The position numbers and the translations under genes were made by a program. Below the pieces are notes generated by a model that made no database searches, was not told the DNA's origin, and was given only the letters and a program-made list of their open reading frames with translations. From contig JAKSNY010000013.1 in the NCBI GenBank assembly GCA_024399495.1, positions 1-64,000 of the forward strand: a DNA stretch of 64,000 bases. Reading direction: 5' to 3'. Positions 51,447 through 62,000 of this stretch are shown piece by piece. This DNA is from Paludibacteraceae bacterium (GTDB lineage Bacteria > Bacteroidota > Bacteroidia > Bacteroidales > Paludibacteraceae). The first letter of the stretch is position 1. The number at the start of each line of letters is the position of its first letter.

Positions 51447-53762
51447 ATGATGGTGCTTTTAAAAAAAGAGATAAGGAATTTCTTTTCATCGGCGGCAGGC
51501 CCTATAGTTACGGCTGTGTTTCTTGCCATTACCGGTGTCTATTTGTTTGTAATACCATCGCAGTATAACGTGCTTGACAGCGGTTACGCAAACCTTGACG
51601 GACTGTTTGCCACCGCTCCGTTGCTGTTCCTGTTTCTTATACCTGCCGTAACCATGAAACTTTTTGCAGATGAGGTTACATCCGGTACTATAGAACTTCT
51701 TGTTACCAAGCCCATAAAAAAATCTGCAATAGTATGGTCTAAGTTCTTGGCAGGGTGGACTATATCTATTATAGCGTTGATTCCCACCTTATTGTATATG
51801 GTAAGTGTGGGGCTGATGGGGGTTACTCCGTTTAATTTAGATACAGGCGGTTTCTGGGGCTCATTTATAGGGCTGCTGTTCCTGTCTGCACTCTATACAT
51901 CGATAGGGGTGTTCTGCTCATCTATTACACGGAACTCTATAGTGGCGTTTGTAATATCTGCTTTGCTCTGCTTTTTAGTCTATTATGGTTTGGGTGTGGA
52001 GGAGCATTATGACTCGATGAGCCGTGGCGTGCTGGATTTAAAAGATGTAATGTACTTCATTATTGCGGTAATGGTGTTTATATATGCTACTATAATAAAA
52101 GTCGCATCACCGCATCACCGTATCACCGCATCACCGCATCACCGCATCACCGTATCACCGCATCACCGCATCACCGTTATTATTATCCTCATCGCCCTGT
52201 ACGTAGCATCGGGTTATTATGTGCTGCGGCTTGACCTTACATCAGAGAAACGTTACACCCTTTCTGATAATACCAAGAACCTTATGCGTTCAATGGATAA
52301 GCCTGTAGAGGTTAATCTCTACCTTGACGGCGATATGAATTCAGGTTTCTTGAGGCTTAAAGATGCTACGCAGAATCTGCTAAAGGAACTTAAAGCCTAC
52401 TCTCACTCAGAACTGACGGTAAATCTTATAGACCCATCTTCATCATCCGATGCCAAGACCCGTAACTCCGTTTATGCGGAATTGGAGGCTAAAGGGCTGA
52501 AACCCACTATGGTGTATGACAGAGATTCTAAGGGCGGCATGATTCAGAAAATAGTTTTTCCATGGGCTGAGATTGTGGAGAACGGCGATACCGTAAATGT
52601 TAATTTGCTTAAAAACATTCAGGGAATGTCGGGCGATGAGAACCTTAATGCCTCTATAGAATCGCTTGAGTATGAGGTTACAGACGCACTGCGTAGGCTG
52701 AACAACAAAACGCCTGAGAGTGTGGCGTTTATAGAGGGACATGGAGAGTGGAATGAGCAGGAGGTGTATTCTGCTACAGAAAAATTGGCTCTATATTATA
52801 ATGTGGATAGAGGAGTGCTTGGCTCTGATGCATCGGTGCTTGACAAATATAAGGTGGTTATTATTGCATCGCCTATAGATAAGTTTTCTGAGGCTGACAA
52901 ATTCATTATAGACCAATACATTATGAATGGTGGCAGCGTGCTTTGGCTGCTTGACGGCGTGCGTACCGATAAGGAGAATTTAGGCATTGCAAATGAGATA
53001 AATTTAGAGGATATGCTCTTTACCTACGGAGTGCGTATAAGCCCATTGCTATTACTTGACACTCAATGTGCCATGATGCCTATAAATGTGGCGTTAGAGG
53101 GTGAGAATCCACGTTTTGAGCCAATGCCGTGGTACTACGCACCTATTCTTATACCGGACCCAAGTAACGTTATTACAAAAAACATAGACGGAGTTAAAGC
53201 CGATTTCTCATCTGTAATAGAGTTGGTGGGAGAGAATAAGACAGGGTTGCAGGCATCAGCATTGCTGTTCTCATCTGCCAAGGCAGGTCTTGATAAAGCA
53301 CCTATGCAGATAAATCCTGCTGTGGTAACACTGTCGCCTGAATCCAAGTTCTTCTCATTCTCTTATCTGCCTGTGGCAGTGCTACTTGAAGGTAAATTCC
53401 AATCGGTGTTCGCTAATCGTATGGTTCCGCCAGAGATAACATCGGGGGTAAAAGAGAGGGTAAAGGAGAGTAGTGGTGCGAAGATGATTTTTGTAGCAGA
53501 CGGAGACGTTATTCGCACCGATGAGCATTTAGGTCAGACATACGGAAACAATCAGTTTATTCTTAATGCAGTCAATTACCTGGCAGATGATGAAGGGTGG
53601 TTGCTGCTACGTGGCAGAGAGTTTAAAATCAGATTGTTAGATAAAAATCTAATAACAGAATACCGCACAGAAATACAAGTGGCTACAATACTTGCACCTC
53701 TGCTATTGTTAATAATTTTTTGCTTTGGTTATCAGATTGTTAGAATTAGACGTTGGAAATAG
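51447..53762 (+). CDS. gldFG: Fused GldF-GldG ABC-transporter protein
   Basis: 771 residues. Residues 1-218 are a GldF-like ABC-2 permease (LLKKEIRNFFSSAAGPIVTA, FADEVTSGTIELLVTKPIKK, six membrane segments). Residues 243-771 are GldG: membrane segment, YYVLRLDLTSEKRYTLSDNT, GEWNEQEVY, an auxiliary periplasmic domain and a final membrane segment (VATILAPLLLLIIFCFGYQI). GldF and GldG are normally separate genes. Here they are joined by three imperfect repeats of ASPHHRIT encoded by nine 8-bp units (52103-52174). In gliding species GldA-GldF-GldG form an ABC transporter needed for motility; non-gliding Bacteroidales also have them, with unclear role. Confidence 0.85.
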   Translation: MMVLLKKEIRNFFSSAAGPIVTAVFLAITGVYLFVIPSQYNVLDSGYANLDGLFATAPLLFLFLIPAVTMKLFADEVTSGTIELLVTKPIKKSAIVWSKFLAGWTISIIALIPTLLYMVSVGLMGVTPFNLDTGGFWGSFIGLLFLSALYTSIGVFCSSITRNSIVAFVISALLCFLVYYGLGVEEHYDSMSRGVLDLKDVMYFIIAVMVFIYATIIKVASPHHRITASPHHRITVSPHHRITVIIILIALYVASGYYVLRLDLTSEKRYTLSDNTKNLMRSMDKPVEVNLYLDGDMNSGFLRLKDATQNLLKELKAYSHSELTVNLIDPSSSSDAKTRNSVYAELEAKGLKPTMVYDRDSKGGMIQKIVFPWAEIVENGDTVNVNLLKNIQGMSGDENLNASIESLEYEVTDALRRLNNKTPESVAFIEGHGEWNEQEVYSATEKLALYYNVDRGVLGSDASVLDKYKVVIIASPIDKFSEADKFIIDQYIMNGGSVLWLLDGVRTDKENLGIANEINLEDMLFTYGVRISPLLLLDTQCAMMPINVALEGENPRFEPMPWYYAPILIPDPSNVITKNIDGVKADFSSVIELVGENKTGLQASALLFSSAKAGLDKAPMQINPAVVTLSPESKFFSFSYLPVAVLLEGKFQSVFANRMVPPEITSGVKERVKESSGAKMIFVADGDVIRTDEHLGQTYGNNQFILNAVNYLADDEGWLLLRGREFKIRLLDKNLITEYRTEIQVATILAPLLLLIIFCFGYQIVRIRRWK
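52103..52176 (+). repeat. 8-bp x 9 tandem array at the gldF/gldG junction
   Basis: Nine units of CGCATCAC (two read CGTATCAC) followed by CG. Three units make eight codons, so only copy numbers differing by multiples of three keep GldF and GldG in frame. Confidence 0.92.
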
Positions 53763-53786
53763 CCTCTATGTTTCAAAAATTTTTCC

Positions 53787-53794
53787 TACATTTG
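53787..53794 (+). promoter_or_regulatory. -7 box upstream of dnaN
   Basis: TACATTTG, 30 bp before the dnaN ATG; the -33 region is a poor match. Confidence 0.4.
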
Positions 53795-53824
53795 TGGGAA
53801 AACTTTTAAAAATATAGAAGATTT

Positions 53825-54937
53825 ATGAAATTCATTGTTTCTGCGTCACAGTTGAGCGAGCGTCTTCAGACAGCCGCCAAGTTTCTTCCTGCCAAGCCAC
53901 AATTACCGGTGTTGGGTTGCTTTCTGTTTGAAGTTGAAGGGCAAAAACTAACCATTACAGCCTCAGACGCTGACACTACTTTAGTTACAACTCTTGATAT
54001 TGAGAACCAAGGTGGAGACGGTAGGGTTGTGCTTCAGTCTAAAATCCTGTTCAATACATTTGGAGAGCAGCCTCTTACATTTGACATAGATGACCATAAC
54101 TATAGTGTAAGGCTTACATTTGACGGTGGCAAGTACGATTTTATGGGTCAGAATGCATCTGATTATCCTACCCTTAAATCCCTTAACGCCGATGCCGTAA
54201 GTGCCTTCTCTGTTGACAGTGCCAGATTATCTGATGCCATAACCATGACATCGTTCTCCACTGCCAATGATGAGATTCGCCCTATTATGAACGGCTTGTG
54301 CTTTAATTTTGTGGAGAGTGGTCTTGATATAGTTGCCACAGACGGACACCGCTTGTCTAAGGTTACGCTTGATGAGCATCCGGGGCTTACCAATGGCTTT
54401 GTATTCCCTAAAAGGCCTGTAAACCTGCTTAACGGAGTTGTTTCAAAAGAGGTTGGCGATGTGCAGATTCAGTTTGATGACAAGCTGATAGTAAGCCAGA
54501 TAGGGGCATACACTATTACAACACGCCAGATAGAGGGTAACTATCCAAGTTATAATTCTGTTATTCCTGCAAATTATGTATGTAGTGCTATTGTAAGCAG
54601 AGAGGCGTTGCTTACGGCGATGCGTCGTGTGCAGGTATGTTCAGACCAAAGCAGCAGCCTTATAAAAATGTCTGTTTCAGAGAATAATATCCGCCTATCG
54701 GGTCAGGATATAGATTTTGCAAACTCTGGTGAGGAAAATATAAAATGCTCTTATAGTGGAGACGGTATAGAGATAGGCTTTAAGGTTACACTTATTATAG
54801 ATATTCTTGCTAACGTTCAGTGCGATGATATGGAAATCAGGCTTATAGACCAAGCCCGTCCGGGATTGTTTATTCCTGTACAGCAGAAAGAGGGAATGAA
54901 TGCGTTAATGCTGGCGATGCCTATGATGCTTGCATAA
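53825..54937 (+). CDS. dnaN: DNA polymerase III beta sliding clamp
   Basis: 370 residues in the three-domain clamp layout, beginning MKFIVSASQLSERLQTAAKF, with the DGHRLSKV signature and the C-terminal peptide-binding pocket (AMPMMLA end; usual MPMR variant). It forms the ring that tethers polymerase to DNA. Full length, no anomalies. Confidence 0.97.
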   Translation: MKFIVSASQLSERLQTAAKFLPAKPQLPVLGCFLFEVEGQKLTITASDADTTLVTTLDIENQGGDGRVVLQSKILFNTFGEQPLTFDIDDHNYSVRLTFDGGKYDFMGQNASDYPTLKSLNADAVSAFSVDSARLSDAITMTSFSTANDEIRPIMNGLCFNFVESGLDIVATDGHRLSKVTLDEHPGLTNGFVFPKRPVNLLNGVVSKEVGDVQIQFDDKLIVSQIGAYTITTRQIEGNYPSYNSVIPANYVCSAIVSREALLTAMRRVQVCSDQSSSLIKMSVSENNIRLSGQDIDFANSGEENIKCSYSGDGIEIGFKVTLIIDILANVQCDDMEIRLIDQARPGLFIPVQQKEGMNALMLAMPMMLA

Positions 54938-55035
54938 TGCGTTTTTTATTGGCTCTTTTGGTTTCTGACTTTTGTCATTTACCCCAGTAAACTTCCTCAA
55001 GACAGAAGCCAAAATTTCTCAATAAAAAATCGCAT
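54937..55035 (+). repeat. Large imperfect inverted repeat after dnaN
   Basis: ATGCGTTTTTTATTG (from 54937) pairs with CAATAAAAAATCGCAT (to 55035) with one bulge, and inside it TTTTGGTTTCTG pairs with CAGAAGCCAAAA. The ~100-nt hairpin starts at the last base of the dnaN stop. It may act as a terminator, or be a small mobile palindrome. Confidence 0.55.
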
Positions 55036-55113
55036 TATTGGTAGAGGGAATTTCATCATTCTCTGCCCTCGCTACTCCAAACTTTCAACTTTACTTTCAG
55101 TCAGCTTACGCAG

Positions 55114-55134
55114 TCAATTTTCAATTTTCAATTA
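55114..55134 (+). repeat. 7-bp tandem array just upstream of the exonuclease start
   Basis: Three units TCAATTT, TCAATTT, TCAATTA ending 2 bp before the ATG at 55137, in the place of the ribosome-binding region. Confidence 0.7.
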
Positions 55135-55136
55135 AT

Positions 55137-55907
55137 ATGAATTTAACATTAAAGAAACCAATAATCTTCTTTGACCTTGAGACCACAGGTGTGGATATAG
55201 TCAAGGACAGGATTGTGGAGTTGGGCTACATAAAGGTTTTCCCTAATGGGGAAGAGGAGTCCAAGACCATGCGTTTTAACCCTGAACGCCATATACCTGA
55301 AGAGGCTACCGCAGTTCACCATATAACAGATGCCGATGTGGCACAGTGCCCTACATTTAAGGAGAGGGCAAAAGAACTTGCAAAAGTGTTTGAGGGTTGT
55401 GACCTTGGTGGCTATAACTCACTGAAGTTTGATTTGCCGCTTCTTGCAGAAGAGTTTGCCCGCACCGATGTGGATATTGACCTAAAGAAAGCCAAGATGG
55501 TTGATGTGCAGAACATCTTTTACAAGATGGAGCCCCGCACTCTTGTGGCAGCCTATAAATTCTACTGTGGCAAGAACCTTGATGATGCTCATGCCGCCGA
55601 TGCCGACATACGTGCCACGTATGATGTGCTACGTTCTCAATTAGATAAATATCCGTCTGATTTACAGAATGATATAAATTTCTTGTCAGATTTTAGCGCC
55701 CATAGTAAATTTGCTGATTTTGCAGGGCATATAATCTATGATGAGAGTGGGGCGGAGGTCTTTAATTTTGGCAAATATAAGGGCATTACAGTGGAGGCTG
55801 TATATAAGAAGGACCCAGGCTATTTTGGGTGGCTTCTGCAGGCAGATTTCCCGCTATACACCAAGAAATTGCTAACAGAAATAAAGCTTCGTGCCACGTC
55901 ATTTTGA
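55137..55907 (+). CDS. DnaQ-family 3'-5' exonuclease with C-terminal DUF3820-like domain
   Basis: 256 residues from the ATG at 55137. The DEDD exonuclease motifs are FFDLETTG (Exo I), GGYNSLKFDLPLL (Exo II) and HAADADIRAT (Exo III). A C-terminal module (FNFGKYKGITVEAVYKKDPG, then YFGWLLQADFP) matches the small DUF3820-like domain often joined to DnaQ-type exonucleases. It probably degrades or proofreads nucleic acid. The longer frame upstream includes non-coding repeats and is rejected. The last codons (ATSF) come from a REP-like repeat. Confidence 0.9.
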   Translation: MNLTLKKPIIFFDLETTGVDIVKDRIVELGYIKVFPNGEEESKTMRFNPERHIPEEATAVHHITDADVAQCPTFKERAKELAKVFEGCDLGGYNSLKFDLPLLAEEFARTDVDIDLKKAKMVDVQNIFYKMEPRTLVAAYKFYCGKNLDDAHAADADIRATYDVLRSQLDKYPSDLQNDINFLSDFSAHSKFADFAGHIIYDESGAEVFNFGKYKGITVEAVYKKDPGYFGWLLQADFPLYTKKLLTEIKLRATSF

Positions 55908-55935
55908 GCGTTCCTCGCCCGTCATTTTGAGCGTT
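55897..55935. repeat. REP-like direct repeat pair at the exonuclease 3' end
   Basis: CGTCATTTTGAGCGTT occurs at 55897-55912 and again at 55920-55935. The first copy supplies the final codons and TGA stop of the exonuclease. The second is followed by AGCGAAAAATCTCTTC, as in interspersed Bacteroidetes repeats. Confidence 0.6.
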
Positions 55936-55993
55936 AGCGAAAAATCTCTTCAAAATTTCCACCTATTCATTATCACTTTTAATTAAAAAGTGC

Positions 55994-56001
55994 TATCTTT
56001 G
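55994..56001 (+). promoter_or_regulatory. -7 box upstream of the giant adhesin
   Basis: TATCTTTG about 70 bp before the ATG; the -33 element is weak. Confidence 0.5.
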
Positions 56002-56070
56002 TCGCCCATATATTTATGTTGGTGTTTTATCTCTCAACATTAGCGTGTAAAATTTAACAAACTAATTTAT

Positions 56071-59000
56071 ATGAAGCGTTTTTTTGTTTGTATCTCTAAA
56101 CACTTGAAATGTTTATTTGCTGTATCTTCATTGTTTTTGGCTACAGTTGGTTGTGCTCAAAATGCAGGATTCTTTTCAGATGATGCTGCAGGTTTGACAT
56201 TTAATTTGGATGGTTCCACAAAAGATATCTCTCTTAAAAGTACTGGAGAGGCAGATGTTGATTTGGGTACAGTAAAATCTTTTTCCTTGTCACATTTTTA
56301 TGTGAACACGTGGAAGAAGAAAAATGTGGGAAATGTTTGTTACCCTGTCTTATACTATCGTATTTACAAGAAAGATCAAGGAAAACCTGATTTCACATAT
56401 AAGGAAATTTCAACAATCGACAAAGAAGAAGAGAAAGACGGGAGTGTGAATCAACATTGGGTACTTGACAATGTTGTAAGCCAGGGAATCAGCGGAGATG
56501 AAATATACGTCTTTGAATTTTACGTCAGGGATCCTGGTTCTCAATCAAATCCTGGACAATGCAATGAAAATATATATCTGAACAATGGAAATGGAGAAAA
56601 CTATAAGTTCTATTTTTCAGCAAATGAAACCAAGTTTACTGTTACCGCATCTGCTTACGAGGTCTCATTAGGTGAGTCTGTAACGCTAACCGCTCATAAC
56701 GGACAGGCTCCGTATTCGTGGTCACAATCCACAGATGGCGGTTCGTCATTCACACCTATCAGTGGAACTGATGCCACTATAACTGTGTTGCCTACTGAAA
56801 ATACTGTATATCGTTGTGTTGATTCCAAAGGCGCTTCAGATAATGTTTCCATAGTGTTGGAAATAGTGCTTGAGTGTGACCCCGCAAGTAAGAAAAACCT
56901 GTTCAAGGATGATTTTGGTACTCTTTCTGGTGATCAAGAAAGAAAGACAAATAAGTACATTCCAGGCACAGGTGCAGGCGGTTACGAGTACGCTGATAAG
57001 TGTAAACCATTAAAAGAAGGTGGCCAATATGCTGTAGTCGCAAATCCTAAGTGGGGTGGCTGTGGCGATCAGGGACGAGGTGATAATTCGTGTGATTGCG
57101 GAGGTAATTTTTGGTATCGTGATGATAATTTCAAAGACCATACAGGAAATGGAGAGTATGGCGGAATGCTTATGATTGACTGTAAGGATGGGAGTTCGTC
57201 TGATAATGATATCCTCTATGAACGTAAAGCAGAAGATTTGTGTGCCAACACATATACAATGTTCTCTCTTTGGGTTGCCAATGCGGCTAATAAAGGTAAG
57301 GGTGATCCTATTAGAATGAAATTTAAACTTTGGAATGAAGACAAGACCAAGGTTATTTCAGAAGCGGAGGTTGACGGCTTGTCTTTTGATGAAGGCTGGC
57401 AGGAGGTTTCCACAATGTTCAATACCGGAAACAATACCTCTGTATGGGTTCAGGTTGTAAACAAAGCGGGTTACGGAGCGGCTGGTAATGATGTGTTGAT
57501 TGATGATGTATCATTTGACGCTTGTAATCCAAAGTCAATGTTGTTCATCAACGGTAAGTCAGATTCATTTACAGGTGTGTGCGGTCAGGATGTTGACCTT
57601 TCAGTATCAATAAGTGAGGGTGCTCTTGTAATGCCATATTATCTTTGGCAGCAGTCACTTGACGGAAGCACTTGGAGTGAGATAGAGGGTGTCAGTGGCT
57701 ACAAAGTAAGCAAGTACACTATACAATCAGGTAACGATACATATTATAGGGCTATAGTTGCAAACGACAAAGAGACTGCAGAGGAGGTTGCCTCTGGTTC
57801 TGCGACAGGCAAATGTGCTTTGTACTCTATTACAAATATGGTAAAGTCAGCGTGTGATGCTCCTACATTAGATGTTACAAGTCTGGAAGTTGAAGATTGT
57901 CAAGGTTTTTCAGGTGAGATTTATAAGGTTACACTTAAGAATCCTTTTGATTATGATTTGGATAGTATATCTGTAATGAATCTTGTTGCACCAGAACTTA
58001 CCAATGTTGACTATAGTGCTTCAGTAGGTGCTGTGAAAGACAATATTTGGAAAATAATACCATTTGCCGCAAAATCCACCGCTACTTTAACTGTTAGTGC
58101 AACAGCCAATACAGCAGTAAAGGATGCGGAGAATAAAGCGTATGTTTTAAGAATTAATGATGGTGCGGAATATTCATACGATACATCTGTTGCTAAAGGA
58201 ACATCCACTATAACAATATTCGCCAATCCGGAGGCTGCCATAAGCGGACCGTCAGCAAATATATGTGAGGGTTCATCTGCTGATGTGGTGTTTACTATAA
58301 GTTCAGGAACTCCTAATTACACCTTATATTATAAGGAGGGCTCTGCAGAGAAAACAGAAAGCGGAATAACTGCCGCTGGTGATAAGAAAATTAGTGTCAC
58401 TCCTACAGAAACCACTACATACACACTTACAAAGGTTTCTGATGCTAATGGTTGTTATACAGAGTATTCATCAGAGAACACAGCCGTAGTTAATGTTGAT
58501 AAGAAACCATCTGCCGCTGTTATTGTAAATCCTGATAAGGATTCTTTCTCTCAGTGTGGTGTGGAGTCATTCAGTTTGGAGGCTGTAACACCTGAAATAG
58601 GTACAGGTAAGTGGACAATTACAGAAGGTACTATTGCAAATCCTACATCTGCAAGCACAACCACCACAGTTGCCGTAGGTTCAACAGTCACTGTTACGTG
58701 GACAGTATCTAATGGAGTGTGTGAGTCAAAGTCTAAGTCTGTTACACTTAAAAATGCCATAGTTCCTACTATTGAGCAAATTTCAGCATCGGGTACTGAG
58801 GAACAAACCAAATGTAGCGGTGAGGCTATTGATGACTTTACATTTGAATTAGGTGGGTCTGCTACAGGATATACTATAAGTTCTGATTTGTCATCAAGTG
58901 GGCTAAGTTGCTCTCTTGTATCTGGCAAAACTTACAAAATTTCAGGCACTCCTTCTGCAAGTTGTGATGTTACAATCAGCACTACTGGTCAAGATGAGGC

Positions 59001-62000
59001 ATGCGATGCCGCCACATTGACCTTTAAGGTAACGGTTAACCCACTGCCTACAGAATATACTATAGATGGAGGTGGTACCTATTGCTCTAACACCGATGGT
59101 AAAGAGATAACATTGTCAGGATCTGAAAACGGTGTTGATTATACCCTTTATAAAGATGGTGTTGCCACTTCTGTTGTAAAGAGTGGCTCCGGTTCGGCAT
59201 TGTCTTTTGAGAATCAGAAAGATGCAGGAGAATATACAATACTGGCAAAGAATACAACAACAAAGTGTGAGGCATCAATGAGTGGGTCTGTTTCCATACA
59301 GATTGATAAAAAACCTACAAATAACGCTGGTGTGGATCAGGATTTATGTAATACAGCTGATTTTACACTTGCAGGTACTGCTACTAATGGAAAAGAGTCA
59401 ACGTGGTCTATAAAGAGTTATACAGGGGAAACTAATCCTACAATTACAGATCCTACAAGCCTCACATCTACAGTTACAGGAGTGGAGTTGGAGGCAAAGG
59501 CTACTCTTACTCTTACAACAACTTCAGAACTTGGAGTTTGTGAAGCGGCTACAGATGATGTCACTCTATATAATAAGGATTGTACAGATCTTACTCTTAC
59601 TGTAACTGCTGAATCTCCAATATGTGCAGGAGAAACTTCAAATTACAAAATAGAGGTATATAATGGAGCGTTAGTAGATGCCAAAAATGTTTCTGTAAGT
59701 TACACGACCCCGGAAGGTGATACATATACTTGGACCATCGGAGATATTGCCCATGAAACATCTGTTACTCCAAAAGAGTGTCAATTTACTCCGACATCAA
59801 CAGCCACAACAGGAAAAGTCAGTGCTTCCGCCTACGTTAAGTCTGCCAACGGCGTTACATACGCATCGTATGAGGAGGCTGTATCAAAAGATAAGAAAGA
59901 TATACAGGTTAATGCGCTGCCTGTAGCTGGTTCAATGAATGTTTTTGACAATACCCAATGTAAGCAACCATATAATGGAACCTATACAATAACCGCAGAA
60001 GGCGGTAGCGGAACCGGTTATAGCTATTCAATTGATAATGGAGAAAATTATAGCAGTATATCAAAATATGAGAGATTGCAGTCTGCCAATGTGACAGCCA
60101 AAGTAAAAGATTCTAATGGTTGTGAGTCAAAGGGTTTTGCAATAAAGGTTGAGGACAAATCAGTTGCGCCAGAGAGCAGTTTTGAGGTTACAGGCGGTGG
60201 CTCATATTGTGCGGACGGTGATGGTATGCCAGTAGGTCTAAACGGATCAGAGACAGGATTTACATATACACTGTATAAGAATGGTGTTGTAACTCCAACC
60301 TCCTTGTCAGGCAACGGTTCCGCTCTTAATTTCGGTAATCAGAAAGTGGCAGGAACATATACCGTAGTGGCTGGTAATTCAGTGACAGAATGTTCAGCAA
60401 CTATGACAGGCTCTGTTACGGTGACAGTAAATGACGTGCCTACAATAATGGAGACTGTTTCGGCCAAATGTGCTGATGATTTATTGAGTTACTCAATAGT
60501 AGTGACAGTCAGCGAGGGTGAGGTGACATGTAGTGAACATGCCACAATAACACATGATGGTAATGTGTGGACAATAAGTGGAGTGGCTACAGGACATGAT
60601 TGTACTCTAACTGTTACAACATCAGAGGGTTGTACAAACACAATGTCTGTTATAGCGCCTAATTGTGATTGCCCTTCAATAGATGCTCCCGCTGGAGCGG
60701 TGAACAGTTCATATTGTAAAGACTCAGAAAAAAGTGCCATAAAGGTCAACACTCCTACAGAGGAATATGCGATATATTGGTATGATGCCGCAATAGGCGG
60801 AAATAAAGTAGCGGAGGGTGCGTCATATACACCAGAAACACCAGGTACATATTATGCGGCGAAAGTTCAAAAAGTGAGCGGTTGTCAAAGCTCAACAAGA
60901 ACACCTGCGACACAGACAGAGAATGCATTGCCAATAGCAGGCAAAACAGATGTTACAGACAACACTCAGTGTATAGCACCGTTTAACGGAGCATATACAA
61001 TAACCGCAGAGGGCGGTAGCGGAGTTTACACCTACTCAATAGACGGAGGTGCCACCTATAGTGAAAAGAACATATACGAGGGTCTTCAGTCAGCAGACGT
61101 ACAAGCAAAAGTGAAAGACGCAAACGACTGTGTGTCATCAGAGAGTGTGGCAATAAAGGTAGAGGACAAGTCAGTATCACCAAAGAGCACCTTTGAGGTT
61201 ACAGGCGGTGGTTCATACTGTGCGGACGGCGAAGGTGTAACTGTAGGTCTTAGCGGATCAGAAATAGGCTTCACATACACACTGTATAAAAATGATGTTG
61301 CAACGTCAACCTCACTTGAAGGTACAGGTTCAGCTCTTGACTTCGGCAAGCAGAAAGAAGCCGGCGTATATACGGTCAAGGCAGAGAACATCACAACAGC
61401 ATGTTCAGCCATAATGACAGGTTCAAAAGAAGTGTCCATATATGAGTTGCCAATAGCGGGCAAAACAGATGTTACGGACAACACCCAGTGTATAGCACCG
61501 TTTAACGGAGCATATACAATAACCGCAACAGGCGGCAGCGGAGTTTACACCTACTCAATAGACGGCGGAGCCACCTATACAGATAAGAACATCTACGAGG
61601 GTCTTCAAAAGGCGGATGTACAGGCGAAAGTGAAGGACGAGAACGGCTGTGTGTCATCAGAGAGTGTGGCAATAAAGGTGGAGGACAAGTCAGTAGCACC
61701 AAAGAGCACCTTTGAAGTTACAGGCGGTGGCTCATACTGTTCAGGAGGCGAGGGATTGTCAGTAGGTCTAAACGGTTCAGAGACAGGCTTCACATACACA
61801 CTGTACAAGGGAGAGACAGAAATATCTTCACTTGCCGGCACAGGCTCAGCTCTTGACTTCGGCAAGCAGACAGAGGCTGGTGTATATACAGTCAAGGCGA
61901 AGAACACCACAACGGCATGTTCAGCCACAATGACAGGTTCTGCCACAGTATCTATTTATGAGTTGCCTATAGCAGGTTCAATGAATGTGATAAATAACAC

